Shown here piece after piece: positions 54,494-63,191 of a stretch of 64,000 nt of DNA. The stretch spans positions 1 through 64,000 of the forward strand of contig JAIQEW010000004.1 of the NCBI GenBank assembly GCA_020073605.1. The letters run 5' to 3'. How positions within the stretch are numbered: position 1 is the first letter of the stretch; each line of letters starts with the position of its first letter. This stretch comes from Terriglobia bacterium (lineage in GTDB: Bacteria; Acidobacteriota; Terriglobia; Acidiferrales; UBA7541). The position numbers and the translations under genes were made by a program. The notes beneath the pieces are model-generated. The model saw nothing but the letters and a program-made list of their open reading frames with translations, was not told where the DNA came from and did not search any database.

Positions 54494-54929
54494 CACCTTT
54501 CTCCTCTCACCCGCGCTTGGCTCAGAACCGGTGGTACGCGCCAACTGGTGAAACCTCAATCCTGGAGCTCAGCCGATTCCCAATCTCCGGCGGACCGGCA
54601 TCTCAGAGAACCCGCTGCAAGATAGGGGCGAACCGCTTTCCTGTCAACGACATTGTGCTCCAAGTGCCTGGATACGCATCCGTGCAGCAGGTGCCGAAAT
54701 CGCCCAAGATAGCGTGGTCCCGTTTCCGGTTAATTGCAGCTAGAGGCACTTACCGACACTCTAGAGTTCCTCATATTGCTACTCGCCATCGGCTAAATTT
54801 ATGCGATGAATACATTTTTCTATTGACAAGGGCATTCAGTCGGTAGTAATACCCGCTGCACAGGGTGGAGCGTGTGGGTGCAACGCGCCTGACTTCATGG
54901 GATTCACGAGTCAAAAGGGGAGGTGGGAA
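54494..54929. other. Gene-free divergent region upstream of the TonB receptor
   Basis: Contains the promoter-like element at 54823-54860 and the ribosome site GGGAGGTGGG. The rest holds the hydrolase's upstream region on the minus strand. No gene was seen. Confidence 0.5.
54823..54860 (+). promoter_or_regulatory. Promoter-like element shared by both TonB receptors, copy 1
   Basis: TTGACA (54823-54828), 15 bases, TAGTAA (54844-54849), then TACCCGC and GCA. The same spacing and words precede the second receptor at 63051. It lies about 80 bases before the ATG, leaving a leader. Confidence 0.5.
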
Positions 54930-57900
54930 ATGTCAAAGAGGCCAAACTTTCTAAGGTGTGCTCTGTTGTGCTTGCTGGCGGGATTGGTCGTTCTCTCGCT
55001 GAATGCGACGCCGCTGTGGGCGCAAGCGCAAACGGCCACGATCTCGGGAACTGCCACGGACCCGTCCGGCGCCGCACTCGTTGGCGCGACGGTCCAGGCC
55101 ACAAACGTGGACACGAATGCTTCGCAATCGACGACCTCGGATGCGCAAGGGCGGTACAGCATCCCGCAGCTTGCCGTCGGCACGTATAACGTGCAGGCTT
55201 CGCTGACGGGTTTCAAGACCCTGGTTCACAAGGGCGTCACGCTTTCCATCGGCGGCTCCGTCGTCGTGGATTTCTCGTTGCCGGTAGGCCAGGTATCGCA
55301 AACGGTCAACGTCGAAGCCGACGTCTCGCGTGTGGAGACGGAATCGTCTGAGGTTTCCACTTTAATCAGCCCGCAGCAAATGCGCGAGCTGCCCCTGAAC
55401 GGGCGCAATTTCGAGCAGCTTCTTACACTGGCGCCGGGCGTGTCGACGATCGCGCCGGCGTCCAATCCCGTGACCGGCAGGCTCTACGGCATGATGGACA
55501 ACTATTCAGTCGCTGGCGCGCGGCCCACTGGGCAGATGTTCCTGCTGGACAACACCGATATTCGCAACTTCTGGGAACACGGAACTGGCTCGGGCTATGG
55601 CGGCACGTCCCTCGGCGTCGAAGCCATTGGCGAGTTCCAAGTTCTGACGAATACCTACACCGCGCAGTTCGCGGGGAACGGCGCGGTCATCAACGCCGTC
55701 TCGCGGTCCGGCAGCAACAGCCTGCACGGCGGCGCGTATGAGTTCCTTCGCAATAGCAAATTAGACGCCCGGGACATACAAGACACGGGCGGCGCGCCTC
55801 CCTTCAAGAGGAACCAGTTCGGCGGCGCTCTCGGCGGCGCTATCAAGAAAGACAAGCTGTTCTTTTTCGGAAACTTCGAAGGGCTCCGGCAGGGTCTTGA
55901 GACGAGCACGCCGATCTTTCTTCCCGAGCCGTACCTTGTGCAAGGCAAGATGCCTTGCGCTATGCCTGGTGTCGCGGCGAGCGGTTGTGCTCCTTCAGAC
56001 TCGACCAACAGCACGCAGCCGGGAATTTCGATCGGGACCATTGCGGCTCCGAATCCCACTTCTGAGCAAATCGCGGCGCTGTACAGCCTGTGTAAGGGGT
56101 GTAAGTTAATTGCGCCCCGAGTGGCGGCAAACAATCTCCCCGGCGGCTGCCTTACTGCCGGCTGTGATCTGGGCGGATATTTCCAGGTTCTGACCACCCC
56201 CAACCTGATCATCAATGAAAACTACGCCTTGGGGCGTGTGGACTACACCCTTGGCGCCAACGATTCTCTGTTTGGCCGCTACGTCATCGACAACGCTTTC
56301 ATTGGTGACCCGCGTGATCCGATGGGAATCTTCCCGGAGACCGATCACACGCGAAACCAGTTCGTGACGATCACCGAAAAGCACATCATTTCGTCCACGA
56401 TGGTCAACTCGCTGCACTTCGGCTACGTTCGCAACAACGAAAACTCCCAGGCACAGCCGGGCCTTACGGATCCCCAGAAAGCGGCGGCAAATACATTTTC
56501 GACGGGGCTAGGCGGCCCTGCTATCACCTCCGATCCTCTCCGGTTCGTGCCAGACTTCCCCAACGAACTGCCCCGCGAGGACGGCCAGAATTCTGGTTTC
56601 AACGGGGTCCAAGTTATCGGCCCGGACCAGAATCGGCCGGATGAAATCATTCAGAACAAGTTCAGCGGCGGCGACGACATCGTCTGGACCCGTGGCGCCC
56701 ACAGCATCAAGCTCGGCGCCGTCGTCACCAGAGTACAAACCCAGAATCTCCAAGCGTCTTACGCCAACGGCGGCTACTTTCTTCTTTACCTCTCGCTGCC
56801 CTTCGCTGGCCGCAATAACTACGTGGGCCAAGTCTGGCTTGAAGGACTACCTTGGGTCTCCTTCGCCGTCCCACCCGGGAGCAACAACGCGACTCGATAT
56901 TTCCGGGAAATCCTGGTCAACCCGTACATCCAGGATGACTGGAAGGTTACGTCGCGCCTGACTCTCAACCTCGGCTTCCGCTACGATTACGATACCAATC
57001 CCGTGGGCTGGGCTTTCGGCCCTCAGCCTATGACCACGCTCATTAACTCATACCTTCCACCCATTGGCCCCCAGCCGCCTCCCACTGGCTCTCCGTTTTC
57101 GCCCGTCAAACACGTCTTTTCACACAACATCAACGCCGGGAACTTCGGGCCCCGCTTCGGATTCGCCTATGATGTCTTCAATGATCACAAAACTTCGATC
57201 CGCGGAGGCGTCGGCCTTTTCTTTGATCCCACGGCGGGCCGCCTCTGGGAGTCCAACTTCATCAACACGGCTCCTTCAGCTTTCACGGTTCCTATCGGCC
57301 CGGATTTCCCAAATATATGTGATACCGGGTGTAACCCTGCTGGTTCGCTGAGTGAGTTTGCCGGCGTGACCTATCAGCCCCACGGCGGCTCCCCCTACCA
57401 GATCACGTACAACATGAACGTGCAGCGCGAGATTGCGCACGGAACCGTCCTTTCGGTCGGTTACGTCGGCTCGGTGTCTCGCCACCTTTGGACCCAGGGC
57501 GATATCAATCCTCCAATGTGCATCGGCGATACCACCGGCAACGCGTTCCCGGACTGCACGGGCTTGCCGCAGATTCCGACGGCTCGCCCAACCGTTTCAG
57601 ACGGAACCTATACCGTAACGAACCAATGCCTCGGCGGCGCAGCTACCTGCTACGGGAGTGGCGCTCAATTCGCGACCCTCGCCACTGTTGTGTCGGGGAG
57701 GCAAGGACCTCGGATTCTTAGCACAGCCGGTTCATTGATTCAGGCTTACAACACGGGGGCTTCGGCTTACAATTCCCTTCAGGTTTCACTGAACCGCCAG
57801 TTCGCGCACGACCTTGCCGGGCAGGTGAACTACACCTGGTCACGGTGCGTCGATGATGGTTCTTTCGCATCGTCCCTGGAGCAATTCGGGTCGCTGGTTC

Positions 57901-58535
57901 AAAATCGGTACAACCAGCGTTACGACTACGGGAATTGCACCTTCGACATCCGCCACAATATCAGTGCCAATGCCCTCTACGCTTTGCCTTTCAAGGGGAA
58001 TCGGCTTGTGGAGGGATGGCAGATCGCAACGATCATCGGGATCCATACGGGGTTGCCGTTGAACGTCAGCAACTTTGCCGGCGGGGCGGTGTCGAATGAT
58101 CCCGCGGACCTGGGAAGCCAGTGGAACTCAAGACCAAACTATAGCTACGCAGCCGGATGCAGTCCAAACCACCTCATCAAGAAGCGGGTTGTCGGCGCGC
58201 CGGTGGAGACGATCCAGTGGTTCGATCCTTCGTGCTATGAGGCCCAAGCGCCTGGGTTCTTGGGGAATGTCAAGCGAGACAGTCTCCCCGGTCCGGGCAC
58301 GTTCAGCGCGGACTTTTCCATCACCAAGAACACGAAGATCACAGAAGCTCTCAACGTACAGTTCCGCGTGGAGTGCTTCAACTGCGTCAATCACTTCAAC
58401 GTCGGCGAGATACCTGGGGGGATTCTCGGCTATATAAATACAATCGTTCCTTCTGATGCTGGGCGAACCACGTTCTCGCAGTCGCCGGTCGTAACGCCCC
58501 GGCAGATTCAGTTTGCAGTAAAGCTTGATTTCTAA
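54930..58535 (+). CDS. Oar-type TonB-dependent receptor
   Basis: 1201 residues from the ATG at 54930, with GGGAGGTGGG upstream; an ATG 33 bases earlier is less likely. A signal peptide (LLCLLAGLVVLSLNATPLWAQ) is followed by a carboxypeptidase-regulatory-like domain (about 35-115: ATISGTATDPSGAALVGATVQATN...GRYSIPQLAVGTYNVQASLTGF). The plug has the LNGRNFEQLLTLAPGVS signature and a long 22-strand-type barrel follows, ending with QIQFAVKLDF. This family is abundant in acidobacteria and is thought to import large substrates such as oligosaccharides or to form outer-membrane secretion channels. No TonB or ExbBD genes are here. A strong terminator follows. Confidence 0.9.
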   Translation: MSKRPNFLRCALLCLLAGLVVLSLNATPLWAQAQTATISGTATDPSGAALVGATVQATNVDTNASQSTTSDAQGRYSIPQLAVGTYNVQASLTGFKTLVHKGVTLSIGGSVVVDFSLPVGQVSQTVNVEADVSRVETESSEVSTLISPQQMRELPLNGRNFEQLLTLAPGVSTIAPASNPVTGRLYGMMDNYSVAGARPTGQMFLLDNTDIRNFWEHGTGSGYGGTSLGVEAIGEFQVLTNTYTAQFAGNGAVINAVSRSGSNSLHGGAYEFLRNSKLDARDIQDTGGAPPFKRNQFGGALGGAIKKDKLFFFGNFEGLRQGLETSTPIFLPEPYLVQGKMPCAMPGVAASGCAPSDSTNSTQPGISIGTIAAPNPTSEQIAALYSLCKGCKLIAPRVAANNLPGGCLTAGCDLGGYFQVLTTPNLIINENYALGRVDYTLGANDSLFGRYVIDNAFIGDPRDPMGIFPETDHTRNQFVTITEKHIISSTMVNSLHFGYVRNNENSQAQPGLTDPQKAAANTFSTGLGGPAITSDPLRFVPDFPNELPREDGQNSGFNGVQVIGPDQNRPDEIIQNKFSGGDDIVWTRGAHSIKLGAVVTRVQTQNLQASYANGGYFLLYLSLPFAGRNNYVGQVWLEGLPWVSFAVPPGSNNATRYFREILVNPYIQDDWKVTSRLTLNLGFRYDYDTNPVGWAFGPQPMTTLINSYLPPIGPQPPPTGSPFSPVKHVFSHNINAGNFGPRFGFAYDVFNDHKTSIRGGVGLFFDPTAGRLWESNFINTAPSAFTVPIGPDFPNICDTGCNPAGSLSEFAGVTYQPHGGSPYQITYNMNVQREIAHGTVLSVGYVGSVSRHLWTQGDINPPMCIGDTTGNAFPDCTGLPQIPTARPTVSDGTYTVTNQCLGGAATCYGSGAQFATLATVVSGRQGPRILSTAGSLIQAYNTGASAYNSLQVSLNRQFAHDLAGQVNYTWSRCVDDGSFASSLEQFGSLVQNRYNQRYDYGNCTFDIRHNISANALYALPFKGNRLVEGWQIATIIGIHTGLPLNVSNFAGGAVSNDPADLGSQWNSRPNYSYAAGCSPNHLIKKRVVGAPVETIQWFDPSCYEAQAPGFLGNVKRDSLPGPGTFSADFSITKNTKITEALNVQFRVECFNCVNHFNVGEIPGGILGYINTIVPSDAGRTTFSQSPVVTPRQIQFAVKLDF

Positions 58536-58903
58536 TTCGGCAAAAAACAGCCGAGCCGGCGCCAGACTTCGGTCTGTCGCCGGCTCGTTTTGTTTCAGCC
58601 GCTCGAAAGATCGATTCGAATCGGACGGACGTTTTTTGGATCTCAAGCCGATCGTAGGGCAGGTTTTTCCGCTCTACTATGGGGAAGCAGCTCCACCTCA
58701 GGGTGCATTCCTTCTACGACGTGCTACAGGAAATTCCGGGGCCTTAGCCACGGCCAGAGAACCAGCACCACCTGAGGCGGGCTTGGCCGTAGAGATACGC
58801 CGCCTTCAGATGCACGGGTCGATGCCATGATGCGTGCACATGGATGGCCGGGGGGCGCGGCCAAGCGCGCAGGCCGCGGCTGAGAATAAGAGGAGGATGG
58901 AAA
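58536..58903. other. Intergenic region after the first TonB receptor
   Basis: Apart from the terminator at 58553-58595 and the ribosome site just before 58904, I see no gene or clear promoter in this stretch. Confidence 0.4.
58553..58595 (+). terminator. Rho-independent terminator of the TonB receptor
   Basis: GAGCCGGCG (58553-58561) pairs with CGCCGGCTC (58578-58586), with an inner CAGAC/GTCTG stem and a TTCG tetraloop. GTTTTGTTT follows. It lies 18 bases past the stop codon. Confidence 0.88.
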
Positions 58904-59989
58904 TTGAGAGAACGGCTATGTTCCCGTCTTGTTGTAGTTTCACTCCTGGCTGCGTGCGCGGTCACGACCGTGTGCGTTCCGAGTCTCAGGGCCCAGTCGG
59001 CCGGTGTGGATGCGCTCACGAAGACCGCCACTGATCTCTCAGTTGCCGCGCGCCGTGATATGAGCGTCACTGTCGCGAGGCCCAACGGCCAGCCCCCCTT
59101 CCCACAGTGCGATCGATCCTGCCTGGAAGGAATGGTCGACAAGTATCTCGTTGCAATGGCGGCTCACGATCCCTCCCGCGCACCCCTGTCGCCCACGGTC
59201 AAGTACGCCCAGGACAATGTGCCGCTGAAGATCGGGCAAGCCTTGTGGGCCACGGCCAGCGGTCTGGGGACCTATCGGCACTACTTCGCCGATCCCGAAC
59301 GCGGTGACGTGGGCGCGATCGGCGTCGCCTTCGAAAATGGCGCCGGCGTGATCCTGATCGTGAGACTCAAGGTTGAGAATCAGCTCATTACGGAGGCCGA
59401 GCAGTTTGTCGCGCATGATTCGCACGGAGCCGCTTTGTACGAAAAGATGGGCGTGCCCGATCCGGGCTGGCTTACAACGATTCCGCCCGAACGGCGGCAG
59501 TCGCGCGAGTCACTCGAGGAAGCCGCTTACATGTATTATGAGGCGCTCGAGAAGAATGACGGCAAGGGCATCTACGCCTTCACCGACGATTGCAATCGCA
59601 TCGAAGACGCTGTCAGGACGACGAATCAGCCCAGGCCGCAGAATTACGGCCATTCGGACTCGGATATCAGCGACTTCACCATGCTCAGTTGCAAGGCGCA
59701 ATACGAGCTGGGCTTTCTCGGCTTCACGACGGGATGCCGCGACCGGAGGTATCTGGTGGTCGATACGGAGCGGGGCGCCGTCCTGGCTTCCGCGTATCTC
59801 GATTTCGACGGGACGGTTACGGACATGAAGCTGACCGACGGCCGCGTCTGGAAGGTGCCCCCGTATTTCATGACGCCCCGCACGAACCAGTCGAACGAGG
59901 CCTATAGGATCGAGAATGGAAGTATCCGACTGATAGAAATGACCATGTTCGAAGTGCCGTTCAATGCTCGGCCGGCTTTTGGCAGATAA
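58904..59989 (+). CDS. Secreted protein of a tandem pair, first paralogue
   Basis: 361 residues from a TTG at 58904, chosen because GGAGG lies about 6 bases upstream and a signal peptide follows (LVVVSLLAACAVTTVCVPSLRAQ). The mature part has two similar halves: CDRSCLEGMVDKYLVAMAAHDPSRAP and, near residues 220-245, EEAAYMYYEALEKNDGKGIYAFTDDCNRIED. Each is the helix pattern of an NTF2-like domain. The first half matches CDRDCLKGFIDKYFDALISQ of the next gene. The paralogue starts 17 bases after the stop. No function is assigned. Confidence 0.72.
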   Translation: MRERLCSRLVVVSLLAACAVTTVCVPSLRAQSAGVDALTKTATDLSVAARRDMSVTVARPNGQPPFPQCDRSCLEGMVDKYLVAMAAHDPSRAPLSPTVKYAQDNVPLKIGQALWATASGLGTYRHYFADPERGDVGAIGVAFENGAGVILIVRLKVENQLITEAEQFVAHDSHGAALYEKMGVPDPGWLTTIPPERRQSRESLEEAAYMYYEALEKNDGKGIYAFTDDCNRIEDAVRTTNQPRPQNYGHSDSDISDFTMLSCKAQYELGFLGFTTGCRDRRYLVVDTERGAVLASAYLDFDGTVTDMKLTDGRVWKVPPYFMTPRTNQSNEAYRIENGSIRLIEMTMFEVPFNARPAFGR

Positions 59990-60006
59990 GGGCTTCGGAG
60001 ACCACC

Positions 60007-61095
60007 ATGCGGAAGGCTTTTCTGGGTTGCGCGCTTCTTACGATCTTGTTTGTTGCAAACGGTGGCATCGCACGGATTGCCGCGGCATCGCCCGATGAGG
60101 GCAAGTCGCTGGTGCTGTTGCCCCCGCCATCGCACCCTGCTCGTCCGGGTGTGTGCGATCGCGATTGCTTGAAGGGTTTCATCGATAAGTATTTCGACGC
60201 CCTGATTTCGCAATGTCCATGCAGCATCGCGCTGGCGCCCGGGGTCAAGTACACCGAGAACGGGCAGGTCGTGAAGCCGGGCGAAGGCATTTGGAAGACT
60301 TTCACCGGCCGCGGCAAGTTCCGTGTCTATCTCACGGATCCGGCGACCGGCCAGGCGGGATACTACGGCGATTTCAGCGAATTCAAGGGCACTCTCTTCG
60401 GAGTGATGGCGCTGCGGCTCAAGGTGCAAGATCATCGGATCACGGAAATCGAGATGGTCGTTGCCCGGGAGCAACTGAGACCAGGAAAAGGCGGATTGGG
60501 TGCCAACACCGCGGGCGTCATGACCCCCAGAATGATCGATGAATTGACGCCGAAGGGCTTCCTATCGCCTGATCCCGGCCTACTCCGGCCAATGCCCGCT
60601 GCCGGGCGAACGCCGCGGGCCCAGCTGACCGCAGCAATCGACCGGTATTTCGACGGATACACGCAGGACAAAGGTTCCATCGTTCCGTTCGCCGAACCGT
60701 GCTCTCGCCGGGAAAACGGCTTTGCTGCCACTAATAATCCCGATGGTTTTGTTGTGGACAAGGCGCAGCCCGGATTTCGAGTCTTCAGCCAGAGTTGCGC
60801 GCAGGAACTCGACAAGGGATATTTCAGCGCTCTCTCAAAAGTCGGCGATCGGCGTCCGCTGGTCGTGGATGAAGAGCGTGGCATGGTCCTCAATCTCGCC
60901 CTTTTCGACAATGAGGGCGACGTGAAATCCGTCTCGGTGCCCGGAACTGGGAACGTAGCCGTGCCTTCCGAGTTTCTCCGGCCAATCACTTATCTCGCTC
61001 CCCAATTGTTCAAGATTGAGAAAGGCAAGATTCGCCAGATCGAAGGATTGGCCTGGCCGGTCCCGTACGGCATGAGATCCGGTTGGGACCGGTAG
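60007..61095 (+). CDS. Secreted protein of a tandem pair, second paralogue
   Basis: 362 residues with a signal peptide (AFLGCALLTILFVANGGIARIAA). It shares CDRDCLKGFIDKYFDALI, a following P-x-VKYTEN...GxGIWKTFTGRGKFRVYLTDPATGQAGYYG stretch, and the terminal PFEF/PSEFLRPITY region with the preceding protein, at low overall identity. It also has two NTF2-like halves: the first near 45-150, the second starting AAIDRYFDGYTQDKGSIVPFAEPCSRRENG. The two genes are probably co-transcribed. They lie between two TonB receptors, but no link to those is shown. Confidence 0.72.
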   Translation: MRKAFLGCALLTILFVANGGIARIAAASPDEGKSLVLLPPPSHPARPGVCDRDCLKGFIDKYFDALISQCPCSIALAPGVKYTENGQVVKPGEGIWKTFTGRGKFRVYLTDPATGQAGYYGDFSEFKGTLFGVMALRLKVQDHRITEIEMVVAREQLRPGKGGLGANTAGVMTPRMIDELTPKGFLSPDPGLLRPMPAAGRTPRAQLTAAIDRYFDGYTQDKGSIVPFAEPCSRRENGFAATNNPDGFVVDKAQPGFRVFSQSCAQELDKGYFSALSKVGDRRPLVVDEERGMVLNLALFDNEGDVKSVSVPGTGNVAVPSEFLRPITYLAPQLFKIEKGKIRQIEGLAWPVPYGMRSGWDR

Positions 61096-61619
61096 CCGGT
61101 TTTCCTGGGTCGGATGCTTCAAAATTAGGGCCAGTTCCTTTCCTGCCGAGGTCGTTTTTCCGTTCGCATGGACTAGCTCTTTGATGAGTTGAGTTGCATA
61201 CGTGGCTTCTATCAGCGCATACCTTTGCCGAGTCAGCGTTCCTCAAACCGGGACGTAGCAACGCTGCCCGGACGGACTATCTCAGGGGTTGACGTCGATT
61301 CGATCAATCTGAAACAATTGAGCAGCGCTACAGGCATTGCTTGACAGGGTAGGTTGGGCTCCATCGTGCTGATCGGTCTTCACTGGCCACGGAAGTGGTT
61401 GGGTGGATATCGTCCGCTGTTCAAATCCCTAGCAAGAAGCGACCAAAATGCCTCAGCAGTTTGCCTAAACTGACCTACGGCGGAAGGACACGTACGATCC
61501 GGCGCTGAGGGGGCTGAATCCAGCTCAGTCGAGCAGTAGTGCGGATGCTGGGACGATCGTTCGAGAAGTCCCCGGCGACCCGCAACAACACATAACTGAC
61601 ATAAGGAGATCCAGTACTC
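61096..61619. other. Gene-free region of 524 bases
   Basis: No coding frame, strong hairpin or tRNA was seen. A ribosome site AAGGAG lies 11 bases before the dioxygenase ATG at 61620. An isolated TTGACA occurs near 61341 without a matching -10. Confidence 0.4.
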
Positions 61620-62588
61620 ATGCTTAGCGAACCAATCATGGATGTGGCCCACTTGGGCCATTTGGAGCTTCTGACCCCAAAACTGGAGGAAAGTCTGCGA
61701 TTCTTCGTGGACGTAATGGGGATGACCGAGAGCGGCCGGGAAGGCGACTCGGTTTACTTGCGTGCGTATGACGACTATGAACGCCACTCGTTGAAGCTCA
61801 CCGCGTCGGAGTTGCCGGGGCTTGGTCACGTGGGCTACCGCACGCGGAGCCAGCAGGCTCTGGAGCGGCGCGTGGCGGCGTTGAAGGGATCGGGGTTCGA
61901 CATCGGCTGGACCGATGGCGACCTGGCGCACGGCCCGGCGTTTCTGTGCCAGGATCCGGATGGGCACAAGATCGAACTCTACTATGAAACGCAGTGGTAT
62001 CAAGCGCCGCCCGAGTTGCGGCCCGCGTTAAAGAACCAGGCGGAGCGATTCCCGGCGCGCGGCATGAATGTGCGCCGGCTCGATCATTGGAATGGGCTGG
62101 CGGTTGACATTAGAGCCAACCGCAAGTTTTTTGAGGATTATCTCGGCTTTCGGCTGACGGAACAGATCGTGCTGGACGACGGCACGGAAGCCGCCATGTG
62201 GATGACCTGCACCAATAAGAGTTATGACTTCGCCTACACGCATGACCACACGGGATCCAGGGGACGGTTTCACCATGTCACCTACGCGGTCAACAGCCGG
62301 GAAGAGGTGCTGATTGCCGCGGATATCGCGCTCGAACACGGCGTCCGCATCGAGACCGGGCCGCACAAGCATGCCATCCAGCAGACCTTCTTTTTGTATC
62401 TGTTCGAGCCCGGCGGCAACCGCGTGGAAGTCGCCAATGCCGGAGCACGCCTGATTCTGGCGCCGGACTGGAAGCCGATTCGCTGGACCGAAGCCGAACG
62501 CCTGAAAGGCCAGGCCTGGGGCCTCAAAACAATCGAGTCGTTTCACACCTACGGCACTCCTCCGGTGGAGGTGCTCACCAAGGCGTGA
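61620..62588 (+). CDS. Catechol 2,3-dioxygenase-like extradiol dioxygenase (VOC fold)
   Basis: 322 residues; the two-domain extradiol dioxygenase length. It would split the aromatic ring of a catechol with oxygen, using Fe(II). The metal ligands His156 (RLDHWNGL), His219 or His218 (GRFHHVTYAV) and Glu270 (NRVEVANAG) are in the positions expected from the XylE family. The N-terminal half repeats the fold (HLGHLELLTP, HVGYRT, DPDGHKIELYYE). No other ring-cleavage pathway gene is nearby, so the substrate and pathway are open. The C-terminal part (WTEAERLKGQAWG) matches metapyrocatechases. Confidence 0.87.
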   Translation: MLSEPIMDVAHLGHLELLTPKLEESLRFFVDVMGMTESGREGDSVYLRAYDDYERHSLKLTASELPGLGHVGYRTRSQQALERRVAALKGSGFDIGWTDGDLAHGPAFLCQDPDGHKIELYYETQWYQAPPELRPALKNQAERFPARGMNVRRLDHWNGLAVDIRANRKFFEDYLGFRLTEQIVLDDGTEAAMWMTCTNKSYDFAYTHDHTGSRGRFHHVTYAVNSREEVLIAADIALEHGVRIETGPHKHAIQQTFFLYLFEPGGNRVEVANAGARLILAPDWKPIRWTEAERLKGQAWGLKTIESFHTYGTPPVEVLTKA

Positions 62589-63191
62589 GCGGAAGCCGGG
62601 GGAGCGGCGGCCCCGCTCCCCGGCGTCTCGTGTGATCGCGTGGCTTTGCAGAACCCAATTGAAGGGTTAGCGGAAGCCGAGCGCAAGGCCGCGTACGCGG
62701 ATGCAGGCTCAAGGTAAAGCTGCATCCGCTCCTTCTTTCTTTTTGTCCAATTCGATCCGAACCTCCTCTTTACCCGCCTTCGGCGCACTCGATGCCACAG
62801 CGTCACTCTCCGATGTGATCTGTGGACCCCGGGGCTTGGACCTCCCGGCCGGGTCCCGTAACACTTCTTGGGGTGTGGCGCGCCGCTGACGACGGCGAGC
62901 GTGCCTACCACGATAGAGCCAAGCAGCGAATTGCGAGGTCAGCGTCTTGAAATCCGTGGAATGTGTGTATTCAACAACAGAACGGTTGCAGACACAGCGA
63001 GAAACAAGAACACACTCGCCGATGGAACGATGAGCGGATGCAAGTTGATGTTGACACGGACATACAGACCGTAGTAAGTACCCGCAGCAGATTAGGGGTA
63101 TGGGCGAGGCTGTTCCCGGGGGAGTAACCGCACGCCGTTCGGACGCCTGCGCCACATTGAGATCGGACACCTGATGTCCGAGAGGTGGGTA
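62589..63191. other. Gene-free region upstream of the second TonB receptor
   Basis: Contains a GC-rich stem (62595-62624, GCCGGGG with CCCCGGC and inner pairs), which may end the dioxygenase transcript but lacks a T-run; the promoter-like element at 63051; an inverted repeat GGACA/TGTCC (63165-63179); and the ribosome site GAGGTGGG. Minus-strand frames at 62709-63290 look like non-coding or decayed sequence. Confidence 0.45.
63051..63087 (+). promoter_or_regulatory. Promoter-like element shared by both TonB receptors, copy 2
   Basis: TTGACA (63051-63056), 15 bases, TAGTAA (63072-63077), then GTACCCGC and GCA. It matches the element at 54823 in words and spacing, and lies about 115 bases before the second receptor's ATG. 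Confidence 0.5.
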
